Below, piece after piece: positions 12,760 to 25,291 of a stretch of 64,000 nucleotides of DNA. The stretch covers positions 1,054,001 through 1,118,000 of the forward strand of contig JAWPHD010000006.1 in assembly GCA_037043455.1 (NCBI GenBank), in the 5' to 3' direction. This DNA is from Cyrtodaria siliqua (taxonomy: Eukaryota > Mollusca > Bivalvia > Adapedonta > Hiatellidae). The position numbers and the translations under genes were made by a program. The notes below the pieces were generated by a model, which was given only the letters and a program-made list of their open reading frames with translations, had not been told where the DNA came from and did no database searches. Numbering within the stretch: the stretch's first letter is position 1; the number at the start of each line of letters is the position of its first letter.

Positions 12760-13390
12760 ATGTACAATGGCTAGAGTAGAAGTACAGTTTTGTCTATGAA
12801 ATTCACAATACAACTGGCAACCCCGAATCAGTGCCATTTTTTGTATTCAGTTGACTTCATTTGAATAAATAATATTGTTTATGGCACACTGATCTTTTTT
12901 GAAAAAGAAACATTCAACATCTGTTTAACCGTTCTTAAAAAAATATAATTTTAATGTTTATGTATTTTTTAGAGGTGATCGTACTTATCTTAGATGCGGT
13001 GTTGTTCTAGTTTTAACAAAGTACAAAGATAATTCAACTAGTTAGGTCATACTAGGCAGGAGCTAACTGTGTAGTGAAAACTTATATGTACAATGGCTAG
13101 AGTAGAAGTACAGTTTTGTCTATGAATTTCTCAATACAACTGGCAACCCCGAATCAGTGCCATTTTTTGTATTCAGTTGACTTCATTTGAATAAATAATA
13201 TTGTTTATGGCACACTGATCTTTTTTGAAAAAGAAACATTCAACATCTGTTTAACCGTTCTTAAAAAAAATATAATTTTAATGTTTATGTATTTTTTAAA
13301 AGTGATCGTACTTATCTTAGATGCGGTGTTGTTCTAGTTTTAGAAAAACTCCAAAGATCATTCAACTAAAGTTAGGTCATAATAGACAGG
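12760..13390 (+). repeat. 326-bp direct tandem duplication (private to copy B)
   Basis: The stretch starting ATGTACAATGGCTAGAGTAG at 12,760 starts again at 13,086 and continues to about 13,390, into the start of the TIR element. Copies A and C have this segment once. The join contains a short non-matching filler (AGCTAACTGTGTAGTG), suggesting repair-mediated duplication. Confidence 0.9.
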
Positions 13391-13737
13391 GGCGTAGCAT
13401 GGCCTGTTTTTAACATACTTCTAATACGACGTGCGACGGGAGTGTTTGAGAGTAGGTGCACCTCTACGACAAGCGGGTTCTCCCCAGATATTTATTTTTT
13501 TCATTTTCGGACCAAAATGGTCTTGTACAAACGATATTTGTAAGGAATATAAACATGTTATGCTCTCTCAAAAAAGGTAACTTTCCACCATTACCGTTTC
13601 CCCCGTCCCCACCCCATCATGCCCCTCTGATTTTTATTGCATTTTAAAACTGTTTAGGATTTTTGTTGTTGATTTTTTTGGTTTTATTTTTCCAAGTTAT
13701 TCCCGGGAGTAAAGTAGAATGCCACGCTACGTCCCTG
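13387..13737. mobile_element. Short TIR element, hAT-like ends (copy B)
   Basis: Orthologous to the element at 3,498-3,864. The left end CAGGGGCGTAGC is intact and the right end has one change (GCTACGTCCCTG). Confidence 0.7.
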
Positions 13738-14509
13738 ATGGGGCAAGTGGTTTCTGATGAAAGTAGTTCACAGACGAAGACCGGATATGTGAGCTAAATA
13801 CAAGCATCTTTTTTCAAAAATTGTATACTTAAAACAAAAAATAAAAATGAGAGTTGTTTTTCCTTACTTTCGGTTATGATATAACGAATATCATGTCCGT
13901 GACTTTTACTACAATTATGTGTATTATGGAAGGGTTAGAAAGCAAAGCATTGCGAGGCTCTACCGAGCACGATAAAATTGATAGTAACATGCACTGAAAT
14001 GATGTTTGTTTTCCACATTGCTTTTATCAGGTCACTCCTTTATCAGACAGAAAAGTGCATGATAAATAGTAATTCAATGTTAATTGCCTACCGTTGATAG
14101 TGGAATATATTTCGATTTAAGGAATTAATACTCAGCATATTATTGCCGTAGAACAAACAAGAACCAAACAACATGTTTAAAAGTATTTCATTTCATATTA
14201 TCAACAACAATATAAATATTACGTATCATTATGTAAGCTATTTGTTATCAATATAATATGTAATACGAATCTAAATAAATCAGTTTCAGTAGTTTCACAT
14301 ACCTGTTCGTTCAAACTCAAGAGGGTAGCATCTACGTAAACATAACTTAAAGCCTAATTCTATTTTAAGTATTGAAAACAAAATGACAATAAAAAAATAC
14401 TAGAAATAACAAACGAGAAATGTTTCATGAAAGCAAAACGATAGCTACTGCATTCACTTGTGAAAAACATTTAAACTTCAGCTCCTTATCAACGTAGTTA
14501 TAAATGTCG

Positions 14510-15090
14510 AACATGAATTGCAGCATTCAAGGACCGCATTCAATCAAAACCACGCATGGAAACAAACAACACTCACAAGAATAAATCAAAGACAATGTGT
14601 ATTCAACACGAACATTGTTGGGGTTGACAATAGGGCTCCCGCTTTGGAATGGTCATTGGCCAAAAAAGGCCGCCGTGGATTTAAACCAGGTTCTATGGTG
14701 TACCAAAGCTCGCCTTTCCCTATTGTCATACCAGTAAAACGATACAGTGTCAATAAAGATATCCTCGCCATGCTACATCCTCGAACAAATTAGCATTAGA
14801 AGGCAATATAAGTACGACACAAAGATAATCATGTATATATGAATATAAAATAAGCATCGAAAGCCACAAAACAAGTGATCAGGGTAACAAGATAACAAAC
14901 CGTTAATGGCAGAAAATGCAAGATTGGAGACAAAAATCAAACGTTATCGCCATCAAAGGATTTAGCTAGAAGTCACCATATAGGGTCCACAATCTGTCCG
15001 ATCAAAGCACAATAAAAGGAGAACGCATTGTGGCGAACTGTAAATGGGTTAACCACTAAACATGCAGTGCGTTTCAAATGATGGGTCATA
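14510..15090 (+). repeat. Dispersed repeat family R1 (copy B, first member)
   Basis: Near-identical to 4,760-5,345, differing by small changes and by lack of an 11-bp duplication (ATTGGCCATTC-like) seen in A. A 91-residue frame crosses it, but lengths and frames are not conserved among the copies, so I do not call a gene. Confidence 0.75.
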
Positions 15091-15104
15091 ACCTATTTTG
15101 ATAA

Positions 15105-15450
15105 TTGAATTGAATTGGGTTTTACGGCGCACCAACACATGAAAGTTTATATGGCGCCTAAGAGGAATGAACATGCCAGACTCATCCACCATTTATATCA
15201 ATATAAAATAAGAAAAATGGGCCTAGAACCTTCTAACCTGCATAACTGCAGAGTTGCTGCAAATTCTATAGTAGACACTTCATTTACGATGGAGCCACGT
15301 TTCCACGTTTGCATACGCGGTGTCATGATGAAGACCTTAAATGAGCATGATAAAAAAAGATAAAATGAATATGAAGGTGGGGAGGTCCTCCCTCTCTGCC
15401 TCTAGCGGGATTTGAAGTGGTTGTATTATACCCCGGCAACCACACGGGGA
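15105..15450 (-). mobile_element. SINE on the minus strand (copy B)
   Basis: Flanked by CTATTTTGATAA on the left and a decayed copy on the right. Copy A has the site without the insert (CTATTTTGATAAACAG). Read on the minus strand, it starts with a GC-rich head containing a B-box-like CTTCAAATCCCG and ends in GGTGCGCCGTAAAACCCAAT plus ATTCA repeats. That tail resembles the tail of the SINE at 24,215. Confidence 0.8.
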
Positions 15451-16080
15451 CTATTTCAAAAAACAGTAATCACCTCGTCGTACTGTTGACCTAGTGTTCA
15501 AATACTGGTCGATAACATATGCATGTTACATGAAACAAGATTCGTGACATTTTGCTATATTTGCACTCAAGCGTATTTTGGAAGCAAACATTGTTTAAGT
15601 TAACCCCGACAGTGACTCTTTAATCCATGTTTGTGTTTCCAAATTTATGGATTTTCAGACAGGGAAAACCTTCAGGAAAATTTTAAATAATTTCAATATC
15701 ACGGATTTTATTATTATTTAAGTTAATATAAATGTTAATAATCGTCAAAACTAATGGCTTAAGTAGTTATATTTTAAGTGCAATATCTTTTTTTCAAAAC
15801 TAGCATCGAATAATGTACCTATAGAGACAGTTAAAGACATTTTTAAGAAAATGATTGACCATGTGATGGACTAAGCATTACTAAATAAACATGAACTGAA
15901 TTGGCTCACCAACACAAACTGTTATTTGGAAAGTACATGCAATCCCAACCCTCCATTTAACGGAGTTAGCTCTGTGAGCAAAAAAAAAAATTGGCAAAAC
16001 GTTGGTGACAAAGCTAGTATTGATGTCTATTGCATACTTTCAAAAGTATATATCATGAAAATGGTTACTGTAGGATTATT

Positions 16081-17384
16081 GGAGAGCACTGTAATAACAA
16101 CACATAAAAATATTTTTTTTAAACTTTAATAAATTTGGCAAATATTGGGCGTGGCATGGATTGAATGTTTAACAATTGGGCTGCCGGTAAGCACAAAAGA
16201 CCATTATGGCAAGCCCTTACAGCAGAAAGCATTAAGCAATAAAGCAAATTGAATATTACAATATTAAGGACATAAATACATGTGCACCAAATTAAATGTT
16301 CATTATGAAAGCAACTTTTCTGATAAGCATTTAAGCAAGTGTTGAAAGCACGGTTGATATTCAAGCATAATTACAAGTGCACCGAATTCAATCAATTTAA
16401 AATGTTTTTTAGCAATTCGTACGGACAGCAAATTTGTATATAATTTATGTTTAGATTACAATTCAGTCTCTGGGTATACAGGAGCTGAATAAAGTTAAAC
16501 TGAAACGTATATGTCCTTCCTTTCACACCTTCGCTGCCCGCCAATAATTAAACTCTACAACATTTAACACATCAACTAGTTATAGTCCAAAAGTTCCAGC
16601 AAGTATATAAGTGCACGTAATGTCCATGCCACGCCAGTAATTGTTGACTAGGTAAGTGGATCCAGATGAAGACATCAACTGAAATATATAATTCAGAGAA
16701 AGCAACATGATCTTGCAACATAAAACACTGTAACGATATTAATTGCAACATAAAAAAGTATCTTTTGAATAGAAGTCTTGACAAATAGCGAAAAGTCTAA
16801 ATGAACTTGTAGGCTTCATAACCGCTGCTCCCAACTAAATTCCCTAATGTTTATTTCGCTCTTCGGGGCATTTCATTTTATTAGATACTGGGACCATACG
16901 CCGTACGACATAGGGAATACATTAAAGAAGGCTAACTCCATGTCCACCGCCATATGCATGCCATCTTCGGGATGGTTAAACTTTTGTGCTGTTGATTTTA
17001 TGAATATTAAGTTCTGCTCAACCCGGGGCTAGAGGGCGTGAGCGGTAGCTAGCATATCTCACTACCACTCATGAACAGTCGCAACCAAACCAAGACTGCA
17101 ATATTTCGTATGTGTCGTGCTCGGCCGTTTCCAAAGGTACATTATCATACTCTTTTTGTACTTATACAATGTGATGACACTAGTGTCGATTTAAATCAAT
17201 GATCCTGTGGGTCGGGACGGAGGGAAATTAAGTTTTTAACTGTAAGCTCAAAAAACATCATACCTCTCTGTTAAAATCTTGTAGAAAAATGCACCGTGAA
17301 ATTTACTCAATCTCAATAATTACCTACAGCTAGTGTTTCCTCCAATAACCATTGACTATAACAGATATTATAGTCAGTATTATT
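16081..17384. mobile_element. Rolling-circle-like element 1, short form (1,304 bp)
   Basis: Starts GGAGAGCACTGTAATAAC and ends with a short hairpin followed by GTATTATT. The first 456 bp and last about 162 bp are shared with element 2, while the interior (16,537-17,222) is unrelated. It is joined to element 2 with no spacer other than the terminal ATTATT. Copies A and C have the intact target GGATTATTTGTTACC, with insertion between T and T. A 3' hairpin, no long TIRs, insertion at TT and a head-to-tail array fit the Helitron/Helentron group. No Rep/helicase gene is present, so it is non-autonomous. A 6-bp duplication (ATTATT) by another mechanism cannot be excluded. Confidence 0.65.
16873..16988 (-). 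pseudogene. Possible captured terminal exon inside element 1
   Basis: A minus-strand frame follows an acceptor-like CAACAG. It reads QKFNHPEDGMHMAVDMEL and then FFNVFPMSYGVWSQYLIK before a stop at 16,873. Composition and codon pattern look like real protein more than the surrounding AT-rich sequence does. It lies in the interior that differs between the two rolling-circle-like elements, where captured host fragments are expected. I do not recognise the protein. At about 38 residues it may be chance. Confidence 0.3.
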
Positions 17385-18901
17385 GGAGAGCACTGTAATA
17401 ACAACACATAAAAAAAAATTTTTTAAACTTTAATAGATTTGGCAAATATTGGGCGTGGCATGGATTGAATGTTTAACAATTGGGCTGCCGGTAAGCACAA
17501 AAGACCATTATGGCAAGCCCTTACAGCAGAAAGCATTAAGCAATAAAGCAAATTGAATATTACAATATTAAGGACATAAATACATGTGCACCAAATTAAA
17601 TGTTCATTATGAAAGCAACTTTTCTGATAAGCATTTAAGCAAGTGTTGAAAGCACGGTTGATATTCAAGCATAATTACAAGTGCACCGAATTCAATCAAT
17701 TTAACATGTTTTTTAGCAATTCGTACGGACAGCAAATTTGTATATAATTTATGTTTAGATTACAATTCAGTCTCTGGGTATACAGGAGCTGAATAAAGTT
17801 AATCTGAAACGTATATGTCCTTCCTTTCACACCTTCGCTGTTCCCCATATTTGATCAATGAACACCATCCGGTTCAAGACAGGTATCATCAGCCTGAATG
17901 TATTCTTGTAGCAGAAAATGGCCCCCAATAACTATTATCGCCGTAACAGCTTAACTGTTTAGTCACTTTCTGGCCCTTTCTATTGCAAAAGGGTAGTTAG
18001 GCTAACGCCATGAAAGCCTAGAAAGTATAGGAGACCAAATAACGACCACATTATATAAATTGACTCCAAAAACTCGGTCAGAAGCCTAACATGCTTTCTA
18101 AGAACCTTTAATGGGTATTTCTCTAAACCAGTTCCCAAGGATCACATGAGTTGATGCATCAGACATTGACAATATAAATAAATGTCAGAAAAATATGCAG
18201 TATGTTAAGGCTTGAGGAAGATTGTAACCTTTAATGTGTGGCGTCAAACCCAAATTGATTGTTAAACGTTTCGAAGTTGTCATAAATTAGCAGCAGAAAT
18301 AAAAATAATATAAGTGTAAAGTGTACATGTTACTCTATTGCAGACCTTGAACATTGAATGATTTCTGATGAAGCATGTATCCTTTCCTCCTGTTTCGTGT
18401 GCCACTGTTATTTCATTTCAGTCAGCAAACAACTGATATACATTTGTCTGTATATAATATGCACATTTACCCAATTGTAATAACTTTTGCCACCTTGATA
18501 ATCAAGTTTATGTCTATTCTGAACAGGTCTTTAGCTGCATTTTGACCTTTAACTTACGATCGGTTCTTAGACTTGTGTATCAATCATAAAGGCTAAACCA
18601 TGTAACACTCCGACAGCAATACACGAAGAACATGTATCCTTTTCAAGTAAACTAGCCCGCATTAAAAAAGTTAGCCACACAACTGTGTAAACTCCCTTTA
18701 ACTAATACATAAATATGTCATGTGATGCTGACTATTGGAACGACATTTATCTCATTTATCACCTTCTTGTATGACAACCTAAAACTTGGAGGAAATGTGT
18801 TATTAAAATACAATTTGCAACCTGCCCAGGTTCTATTGTGCATATACCTTTTAGAGTTTATATAACTTTGACTATGACTATTGACTATAAACCCCAGAGC
18901 T

Positions 18902-18928
<27 letters not shown>
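18902..18928. repeat. (CA)n microsatellite
   Basis: An uninterrupted CA run of about 13 units within the long rolling-circle-like element. Confidence 0.97.
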
Positions 18929-18932
<4 letters not shown>

Positions 18933-20484
18933 TGTGTGGAACCCTGCAGAGAAGTTGTTATTTTGAATCGACACAGCACAGAAGGGTTTTATAAGTTAGT
19001 GACCATGCACTAACTGGTTTAAAGGGCTGTGTATTGACTAGGGACAGGCCGAAAAGAAACAGATAACTGAACTTCAATGAACCCCTTGCAAAAATACCTG
19101 GTGCAGGATAAATAAAACATCAACCTGATGCAGGATAATGAAACCTCATCGATCTAAAAGGATTGGCCCAACAATAAACCAATGATCAAATGGAATACCC
19201 TTAAATTGAGGCATTATGATAAGTATGTAACTTTTGTCCATGTTTTGAATATGGACACCACTGATAAAGCACTGTCGATGCATTAAATATGAATGTATTA
19301 AACAAATGTAGGGATATATTCCCAAACTCTACACGACATAGTTTCGAAAATCACAAAGCTGCTATGTAGCGAAGGTTTTTCTTGTATAACAGGTAAAAAG
19401 TGGAACTTTACATACAATACCAACACTGGAGGACTCTATGACCTGTTCCACACATTGCATCCGATACCGACATAACTTTTGACTGGTGTTAAGACAACTT
19501 GATGGTTACACAAAATACCAACACTGGAGAACTCTATGGTTACACAAACTGAAATATAGGGCAAAATGTTCGAGAGAATGAAACAAAATAAATCTTGAAA
19601 GAAGTGATAGAGATCCAATCATAATTAAGCATCAGCAGCAACAGCATTCGTATATAAAAATCTGTAATGAAGACATCATTGTACGCAAACTGAATAATTG
19701 TAAAGCTGATCGCTAGACGAAAAGCATTGGATGTTTTATAAACAGTCAATTTAGAAGAAAGGAGGCATGAATTGATTTTAAACTGTTAAACAGTATTAAT
19801 TCAAATGAAAAATAATGCCAAAACCAAGACAATGCTTCCGCACTATCATAGACGCACGCCCCGACAGTATGACGTAACCTACCGCTCTGGGTCATGAATA
19901 TGCATTGCCTCCATTGTCAGAACAACAACTTTTATTAGCAACAACAGTCAACGGCAGCAAGTTAAAATTAGCTGATATCAACAAACTGTTGAGATATACT
20001 TATCCGCATATAGAAAACATATTGCCTAAACCCTCCAAATACATGGTTAGCATCATAAACACGATTACACCAACAGCCTTGGAGTTAAATAATAGCAGCA
20101 GGAGCTGAAAACATAGTGCACAACAACGATAATGATAACAGCAGGCTAACATTATGGCGTAATAGACATTTCTCCATCAAGTAGATGGTTTCCAACAGAT
20201 TATTCCTCTATACATGGTTTTCATAATAGTTATTAAATAATATTTGCAGTAGCTATGGACATCATCCGCAGAATGACAACAATTATATTTAGCTCTGCCT
20301 TGAGTCGAATAATAATATTTTTCTAATGTGACTCACTGTTATTAACAGTTTTAATTGCCTCTCGAATGACTCAATAATTATTATTATTTTCATTGTTTTT
20401 GCAAATTGATTCACTGAGTTATAAATGTAGTCTAACTACTGTCATTACAAACAGGATATTGTTTTTATTTTGATACCATTTTTT

Positions 20485-20592
20485 TTTGATTTTTTTTTTT
20501 TGATTTTTTTTATATTATTAGCATTATTATATATATATTATTATTATTATATTTATTTAATTATTATTATTACCCCACTATTATTATTATTC
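20485..20592. repeat. T-rich and (TTA)n low-complexity tract
   Basis: Poly-T stretches with GA interruptions pass into TTATTA and TATATA repeats. Simple sequence within the long element. Confidence 0.95.
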
Positions 20593-22399
20593 CCAACACC
20601 CAAAAACTCCCTCAGTCGAAACGCACCGAGACACATAAAGGTGCTGTAGCATTTAGATATGATATACACTTTAGATTCCTTCAGCCTGCCAGTATATTTC
20701 CATTGACTGATATATAACCCCCAGAGGTCAAGGCACACTGCATGCGCCTGTAGTATTTTGGAAGTGATTGAAATCAGTTCACATACGATCATCACTAAAT
20801 AAAGATTCACTATTACAGACGTCTTGTTCTTTAAACACACCCATCAAGCGTTACACTTGCAACAGTCCTAAACATATTCAGTTAAAATGTAGTCTAGCGA
20901 GACGCAACATAACCACATTGTTCTAATTTAGCATATATATAGAAACAGCTGATTGACCCACTTAGCGCGAACATAGAGTGCAGTAAATTCCCCAACCTGC
21001 ATACAACACCAGTTTACAACAGTTATTACTGTACAAATATTCCATTGAAATATATCCAAAAGCATTACTCGTACAATTAAAGACTAAGTAAAAACAACCC
21101 ACTGATCAAAGAATATGAAGTTGCCAATGTTTACCATTGCAAAACGACCCCGATATTGATGACGTCACTCATAAACTACACAAGATGAGATTCACCGATC
21201 AGGTTATTTTGTGCTAAACTCAACAGCGTGGGAATTAACAGCGTGGGGAACTATGACTCACTCCACATTTCGGCAATATTAATTAAATGATTTATGATAA
21301 CGTTTATTTAAAGTAAATATCAATTAGAAAGGGAATCTCACAGGATATAAACAAAGGAAGAGACGAAATAAAGCTTATGTTAATAAAATTGAAAGAAAAA
21401 ATTGGTCTGACGAGAATCGGAAATGGCCGTCAAACAGAGGAAAATAGAAAACGTTATTTGCATCCTGCCACAACGTGAACATCTGTATGAATACATTGAA
21501 ACGAATACGACCTAATCGAAGCTAAAATCACGAGCAACAGGATTATTACAAAATCATAGATCCTGCGAGTCTAATTTCAAGGAAATTAAGTTTTTAACTG
21601 TAAGCTCAAAAAACATCATACCTCTCTGTTAAAATCTTGACGAAAGGCACATGCCGGAGTGCATGTAGAAAAATGCACCGTGAAATTTACTCAATCTCAA
21701 TAATTACCTACAGCTAGTGTTTCCTCCAATAACCATTGACTATAACAGATATTATAGTCAGTATTATTTGTTACCTTGACATTTGCGCTGTTGGTAGTTT
21801 CAACTTTGACATATCGAGGTCATACGAACACACTTTCAAAATCGTTCTTATAGATTATATGTACTGCATTTTAAGGGCTTTCTTTCAAAAAAAAAGATGA
21901 AGAAGAGATATATGGTTCTATAGAAACAACAGCAATCAATCGTAATGGCACCGTAGGAACTCATTGTACCACAAAACGAAATAAATGAGCATATTTGAAA
22001 GTCAAAGAAAAGGACAATACATAATATAAAGGGTGTTGAAGATAGTTTACTCACTTTCTTACATTACCTTTCAAGACTATATTAATTTAAAAACAACAAC
22101 AAAAAAAACAAAAAAAAACAAAAAAAAGAAACAATTGTTCATTTACATACTTCTGAGATCGTTGACTTTTGAGATCGTTGACCTATTTTCAATGTCATGG
22201 CCTAATTTAAAATAACCAGACACTCATCCTGAACGTGTTAATTGGTTCATTTTTAGTTCAAAAAACCAAATATGCAAAGCTTCAAGAAAAACAAAAGAGC
22301 TTATCGATGTGGTCGAAAAGAAAAAGAATAAATACACTCCCTCTGTTCGAAGGCAAAACTAGAATGATTGATAAAGGAAAATATAACTAATGAATCGTA

Positions 22400-22990
22400 C
22401 ATGTTTGATAACGTTAGTCTAGCGCATGCGGAAGATAACATTAACAAGATAAAATGTCTCACTTTGTTCTTCGTAACGCCTTAATTCAAAAAGAAATTAT
22501 ATTTTCTAAATATTCTAAATCATGCGCTGCTCAACAAACAAACATAATGAAGACAAGGAACACATTTTATCAGGGTATGCAAAAAAAGCGTGAGGATTGT
22601 ATGTGGTCGTACGCCGTTATTGTCACCCCGATAAAAAGGGATAGTGTAAATAAAGAAATGCCTGCCATCCTCTGTCCTCTAACTAACTAGGAAATATTGA
22701 TAGCGACATAAGTAAAACACGGAGATGACCATGTATATTTGAATATAAAACAGCAAACCCAAAGAAAACCACCGTAATGACGTGGCAGAATTCAGAGCAA
22801 TAACATAATGAGACGTTATGTTTTCTCCGAGACAAGATAACAGATAAACATTAAACGCACCTTCCTTTTCAGGACTTCGGTATTTGTCAGCATACGGTTC
22901 ATGGTCTGTCTAGCCAATATACAAAACAAATGTAATCATAGCTCAAAATGTGCAAACCACTTAACAGTACGTTGCCGAATGAACGGGTCA
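22400..22990 (+). repeat. Dispersed repeat family R1, diverged member (copy B)
   Basis: The copy-B equivalent of 8,200-8,790, with small substitutions and indels that shorten the open frame across it. Lack of frame conservation between A and B argues against a gene. Confidence 0.6.
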
Positions 22991-23299
22991 TACCACTTTA
23001 ATCAATTGTTATTTGGTTCTATTTTGTTTCATAAATATCGTATGCAAGAGATAATGTCCATCGATCTTACGAAGTTTGTAAACTAATAAATAAAAGTAAG
23101 GTTGTGATAGTACTTGTCGCAGAATAAATCTTAAATTACGTTTATTTCTTCGTAACTTAAGATACTAAAACGTGTTAAGCATACTTTTAAATAGAATAAT
23201 TTTCTCATAACGTTAATTCACATACATTTCATAATCTCCTGCATATATGATTACAATATAAATGTATTTTAATAGTTCGTCAACACATTATAGGTTATT

Positions 23300-23580
23300 T
23301 AGAGCCGCCCAAGAGAGAGTGGAAGGAAAACTATGAATCTGAGGAACCAGCCCTACATTTACTAAATATAGATTCCCTTGGTTATTTAAAGTGCTCCGAG
23401 GATAGACTCGGGTAAATAGGACCGAATTTTCCATCCGAGGGAGGAAACTAAGGAAAAGAGTATTTCCCAAGTACATTCTAGATCAAACTCATCCCGGATG
23501 AGTCTTAAACCCAGTTCTTTAAGAGTTCATGTCCTCCATGACATCCACTGGACTACGTTAGACTCTCCCTGCAGAGACGA
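23300..23580 (-). mobile_element. Degenerate SINE, Thr-like family body (copy B)
   Basis: Orthologous to 9,098-9,380. On the minus strand it follows the body of the SINE at 51,942. Confidence 0.7.
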
Positions 23581-24214
23581 AATACAGATATTGAATTCAA
23601 CTGCATTCGGTTCATGAAAAATGGGTTTAACCAGTGGTGCGAAATACCCTAAACTTCCTTAAATTCAATTTAAATATAACCAAACTCAATAATTCTAACT
23701 GTCATAGCTTGTGACTTGTTGCCTGTCGGTATTAATTGAGACTGACCTTGGAAAGTGTGCTGTTCAGTCGCACGTTCTGTCTACATGGAAAATAAATCGA
23801 ACCAAATGTAAATATTGACATAGAACCGTTATTTAATGAGTTTTCATAATTGTCAACAGAGAAGATGCGAATTCACAGTTAATGTGAAACGCATTAACAG
23901 ACTGGAGCTTTTCTGGCTACAGTCTATATGACTTAAAAGTGTTTAAGCTAGTTGAAGATAGCGTGTACACGCCATGATTCGTATATCGTCCTAAAGATAA
24001 AATTACACAGTTAAGCCATTATTAAATAGAGTTCAGTGCAACAGGATCAACTGGTAAACACGAAAACAATCTGAAACGTTTGCAAAACACTATTATGTTA
24101 TACGATTTTTAATGAAGCATTGAAAAATAAACTTTTGTGTAATATACGCAGATACCCAGTATATCTACAGCTGTTTAGTTGCGTAATATACGCAGCTATC
24201 CAGTATATCGACAG

Positions 24215-24482
24215 GGGCGTCCGTGGCCGAGTGGTTAACGTCTCTGACTTGAAATCACTTGCCCCTCACCGCTGCAGGTTCGATCCTCAGGGGCCTAGGA
24301 ATCTTTATGTGAGGAAGCTATCCAGCTTGCTTGCGGAACGTCGGTGGTTCTACCCAGGTGCCCGCCCGTGCACGAAAATTGCCCGGAGGGGCACCTGGGG
24401 TCTTCCTCCACCAATGGAAGCTGGAAAGTCGCCATATGACCTTAGCTGTTGGTGCGACTATAAAATCCATTTCAATTCAATT
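24215..24482 (+). mobile_element. tRNA-Ser-derived SINE, full length
   Basis: A 268-bp insert flanked by a perfect 15-bp target duplication, CCAGTATATCGACAG (24,200-24,214 and 24,483-24,497). The matching place in copy A (about 9,985-10,015) has the sequence once. The head (24,215-24,296) is a class II tRNA-like unit with A-box TGGCCGAGTGG, anticodon-loop CTTGAAA (TGA, serine) and B-box GGTTCGATCC. The body has CACCTGGGGTCTTCCTCCAC, and the tail is GGTGCGACTATAAAATCC plus ATTCAATTC. Acceptor ends do not pair well, so this is a SINE and not a tRNA gene. Confidence 0.92.
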
Positions 24483-25017
24483 CCAGTATATCGACAGCTG
24501 TTTAGTTTAAATAATCGCAGCTCTCAGATATTTAGCGACGCTGTTGGAGATGATAATTTCGTCGCCGACAACATATTATATACACATCGCCCCACACATT
24601 CAGTGAAACGCTAGCTTGGTGTCCGCCATTTCTCAGTGTGAAAATGTCGTACAAATCGTAAATACGACCGACTGTCAAAGTGACCAATATAATGTTATAG
24701 AGAAAGTGTTGGAAAATAAATATCAATACTTCAAATCGCAATAATAAACGGCTGAAACACCGTACCATTTTACATGTAACCTAAATACAATCTCTTGAAA
24801 TGTTAAGTATCTTGCAATGAAAAGAGTGGCTAAAATACAATATGTAGGCAATAAGCATCCAATTCCTAAACAACTATGTTTTTTTGTTTAATATATCCAA
24901 GATGTAGGACACGTGTTATAAATGCAAAGTTTCATGCACACTTACTAAACGTAAGTACAACTAACCCGTCAATGTCAACGTTAAATGTCATTTTAAATTG
25001 CAAGAAACTGAATTTCT

Positions 25018-25078
25018 CCGTTAACAAAACACCAATATGTACACTTATATTCCTTATTTCGTATTACTTCTGTCTGTC
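25018..25078 (+). repeat. Single minisatellite unit (copy C)
   Basis: One unit of the array at 1-1,206, as in copy B. Confidence 0.9.
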
Positions 25079-25291
25079 TGTATTGATTAAAATTTAAATG
25101 TTTTTGGAGAGACGACTGTTTCTCTCGTTCCTTCGACTCACGAAACAAAATATTACAAATATCTGGGGACAATTCATCATTTAAATTGTTTTTTTAATAA
25201 GTGACGATATAGACCAGACAATAAATAGCAGACAATATGGATCAATGTGGAATAAGATTGTTAAATGTCGGTCTATATATGAAGTAGTGTA

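Larger units (their letters stand above)
17385..21768. mobile_element. Rolling-circle-like element 2, long form (4,384 bp)
   Basis: Shares its left 456 bp (17,385-17,840) and right 188 bp (21,581-21,768) with element 1. The 3.7-kb interior is AT-rich non-coding DNA with a CA repeat and TTA-rich tracts. The right end has a perfect 9-bp stem, TGACTATAA / TTATAGTCA, with loop CAGATA (21,737-21,760), 8 nt from the end. Relative to element 1 it has 24 extra bases near 21,637 (ACGAAAGGCACATGCC...). No transposase or Rep/helicase frame was seen; the longest frame is under 100 residues. Confidence 0.65.
10528..25017 (+). repeat. Segmental repeat, copy B of three
   Basis: This is the second head-to-tail copy. 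After removing its private 5,688-bp insertion (16,081-21,768), it aligns with A and C throughout. It shares a 425-bp TIR element and a SINE (15,105-15,450) with C. It also carries a private 326-bp tandem duplication, and a SINE at 24,215 that A lacks. Confidence 0.93.

Noticed and set aside
14518..14793. 91-residue frame in an R1 repeat, with relatives at 4,769 and 29,732
   Set aside because: Lengths and frames differ between the three near-identical copies, and no domain is recognisable. Similarity is explained by segment duplication.
16119..16364. 81-residue frame repeated at 17,423 (minus strand), nearly identical
   Set aside because: Both lie in the shared left end of the two rolling-circle-like elements. 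Identity follows from their recent common origin, and there is no sign of protein-level constraint or a known domain.
16081..17840. LTR retrotransposon, with 16,081-16,536 and 17,385-17,840 as LTRs
   Set aside because: The repeated block is not bounded by TG...CA, there is no gag or pol, and the right end (17,223-17,384) is repeated at 21,581-21,768. Two tandem elements fit better.
24215..24296. Functional tRNA-Ser(TGA) gene
   Set aside because: A and B boxes and anticodon are present, but the ends do not pair as an acceptor stem, and the unit continues into a SINE body with a target duplication.
24120..24614. 164-residue frame
   Set aside because: It runs through the tRNA-Ser-derived SINE and its flanks. 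The frame is chance in GC-rich SINE sequence.
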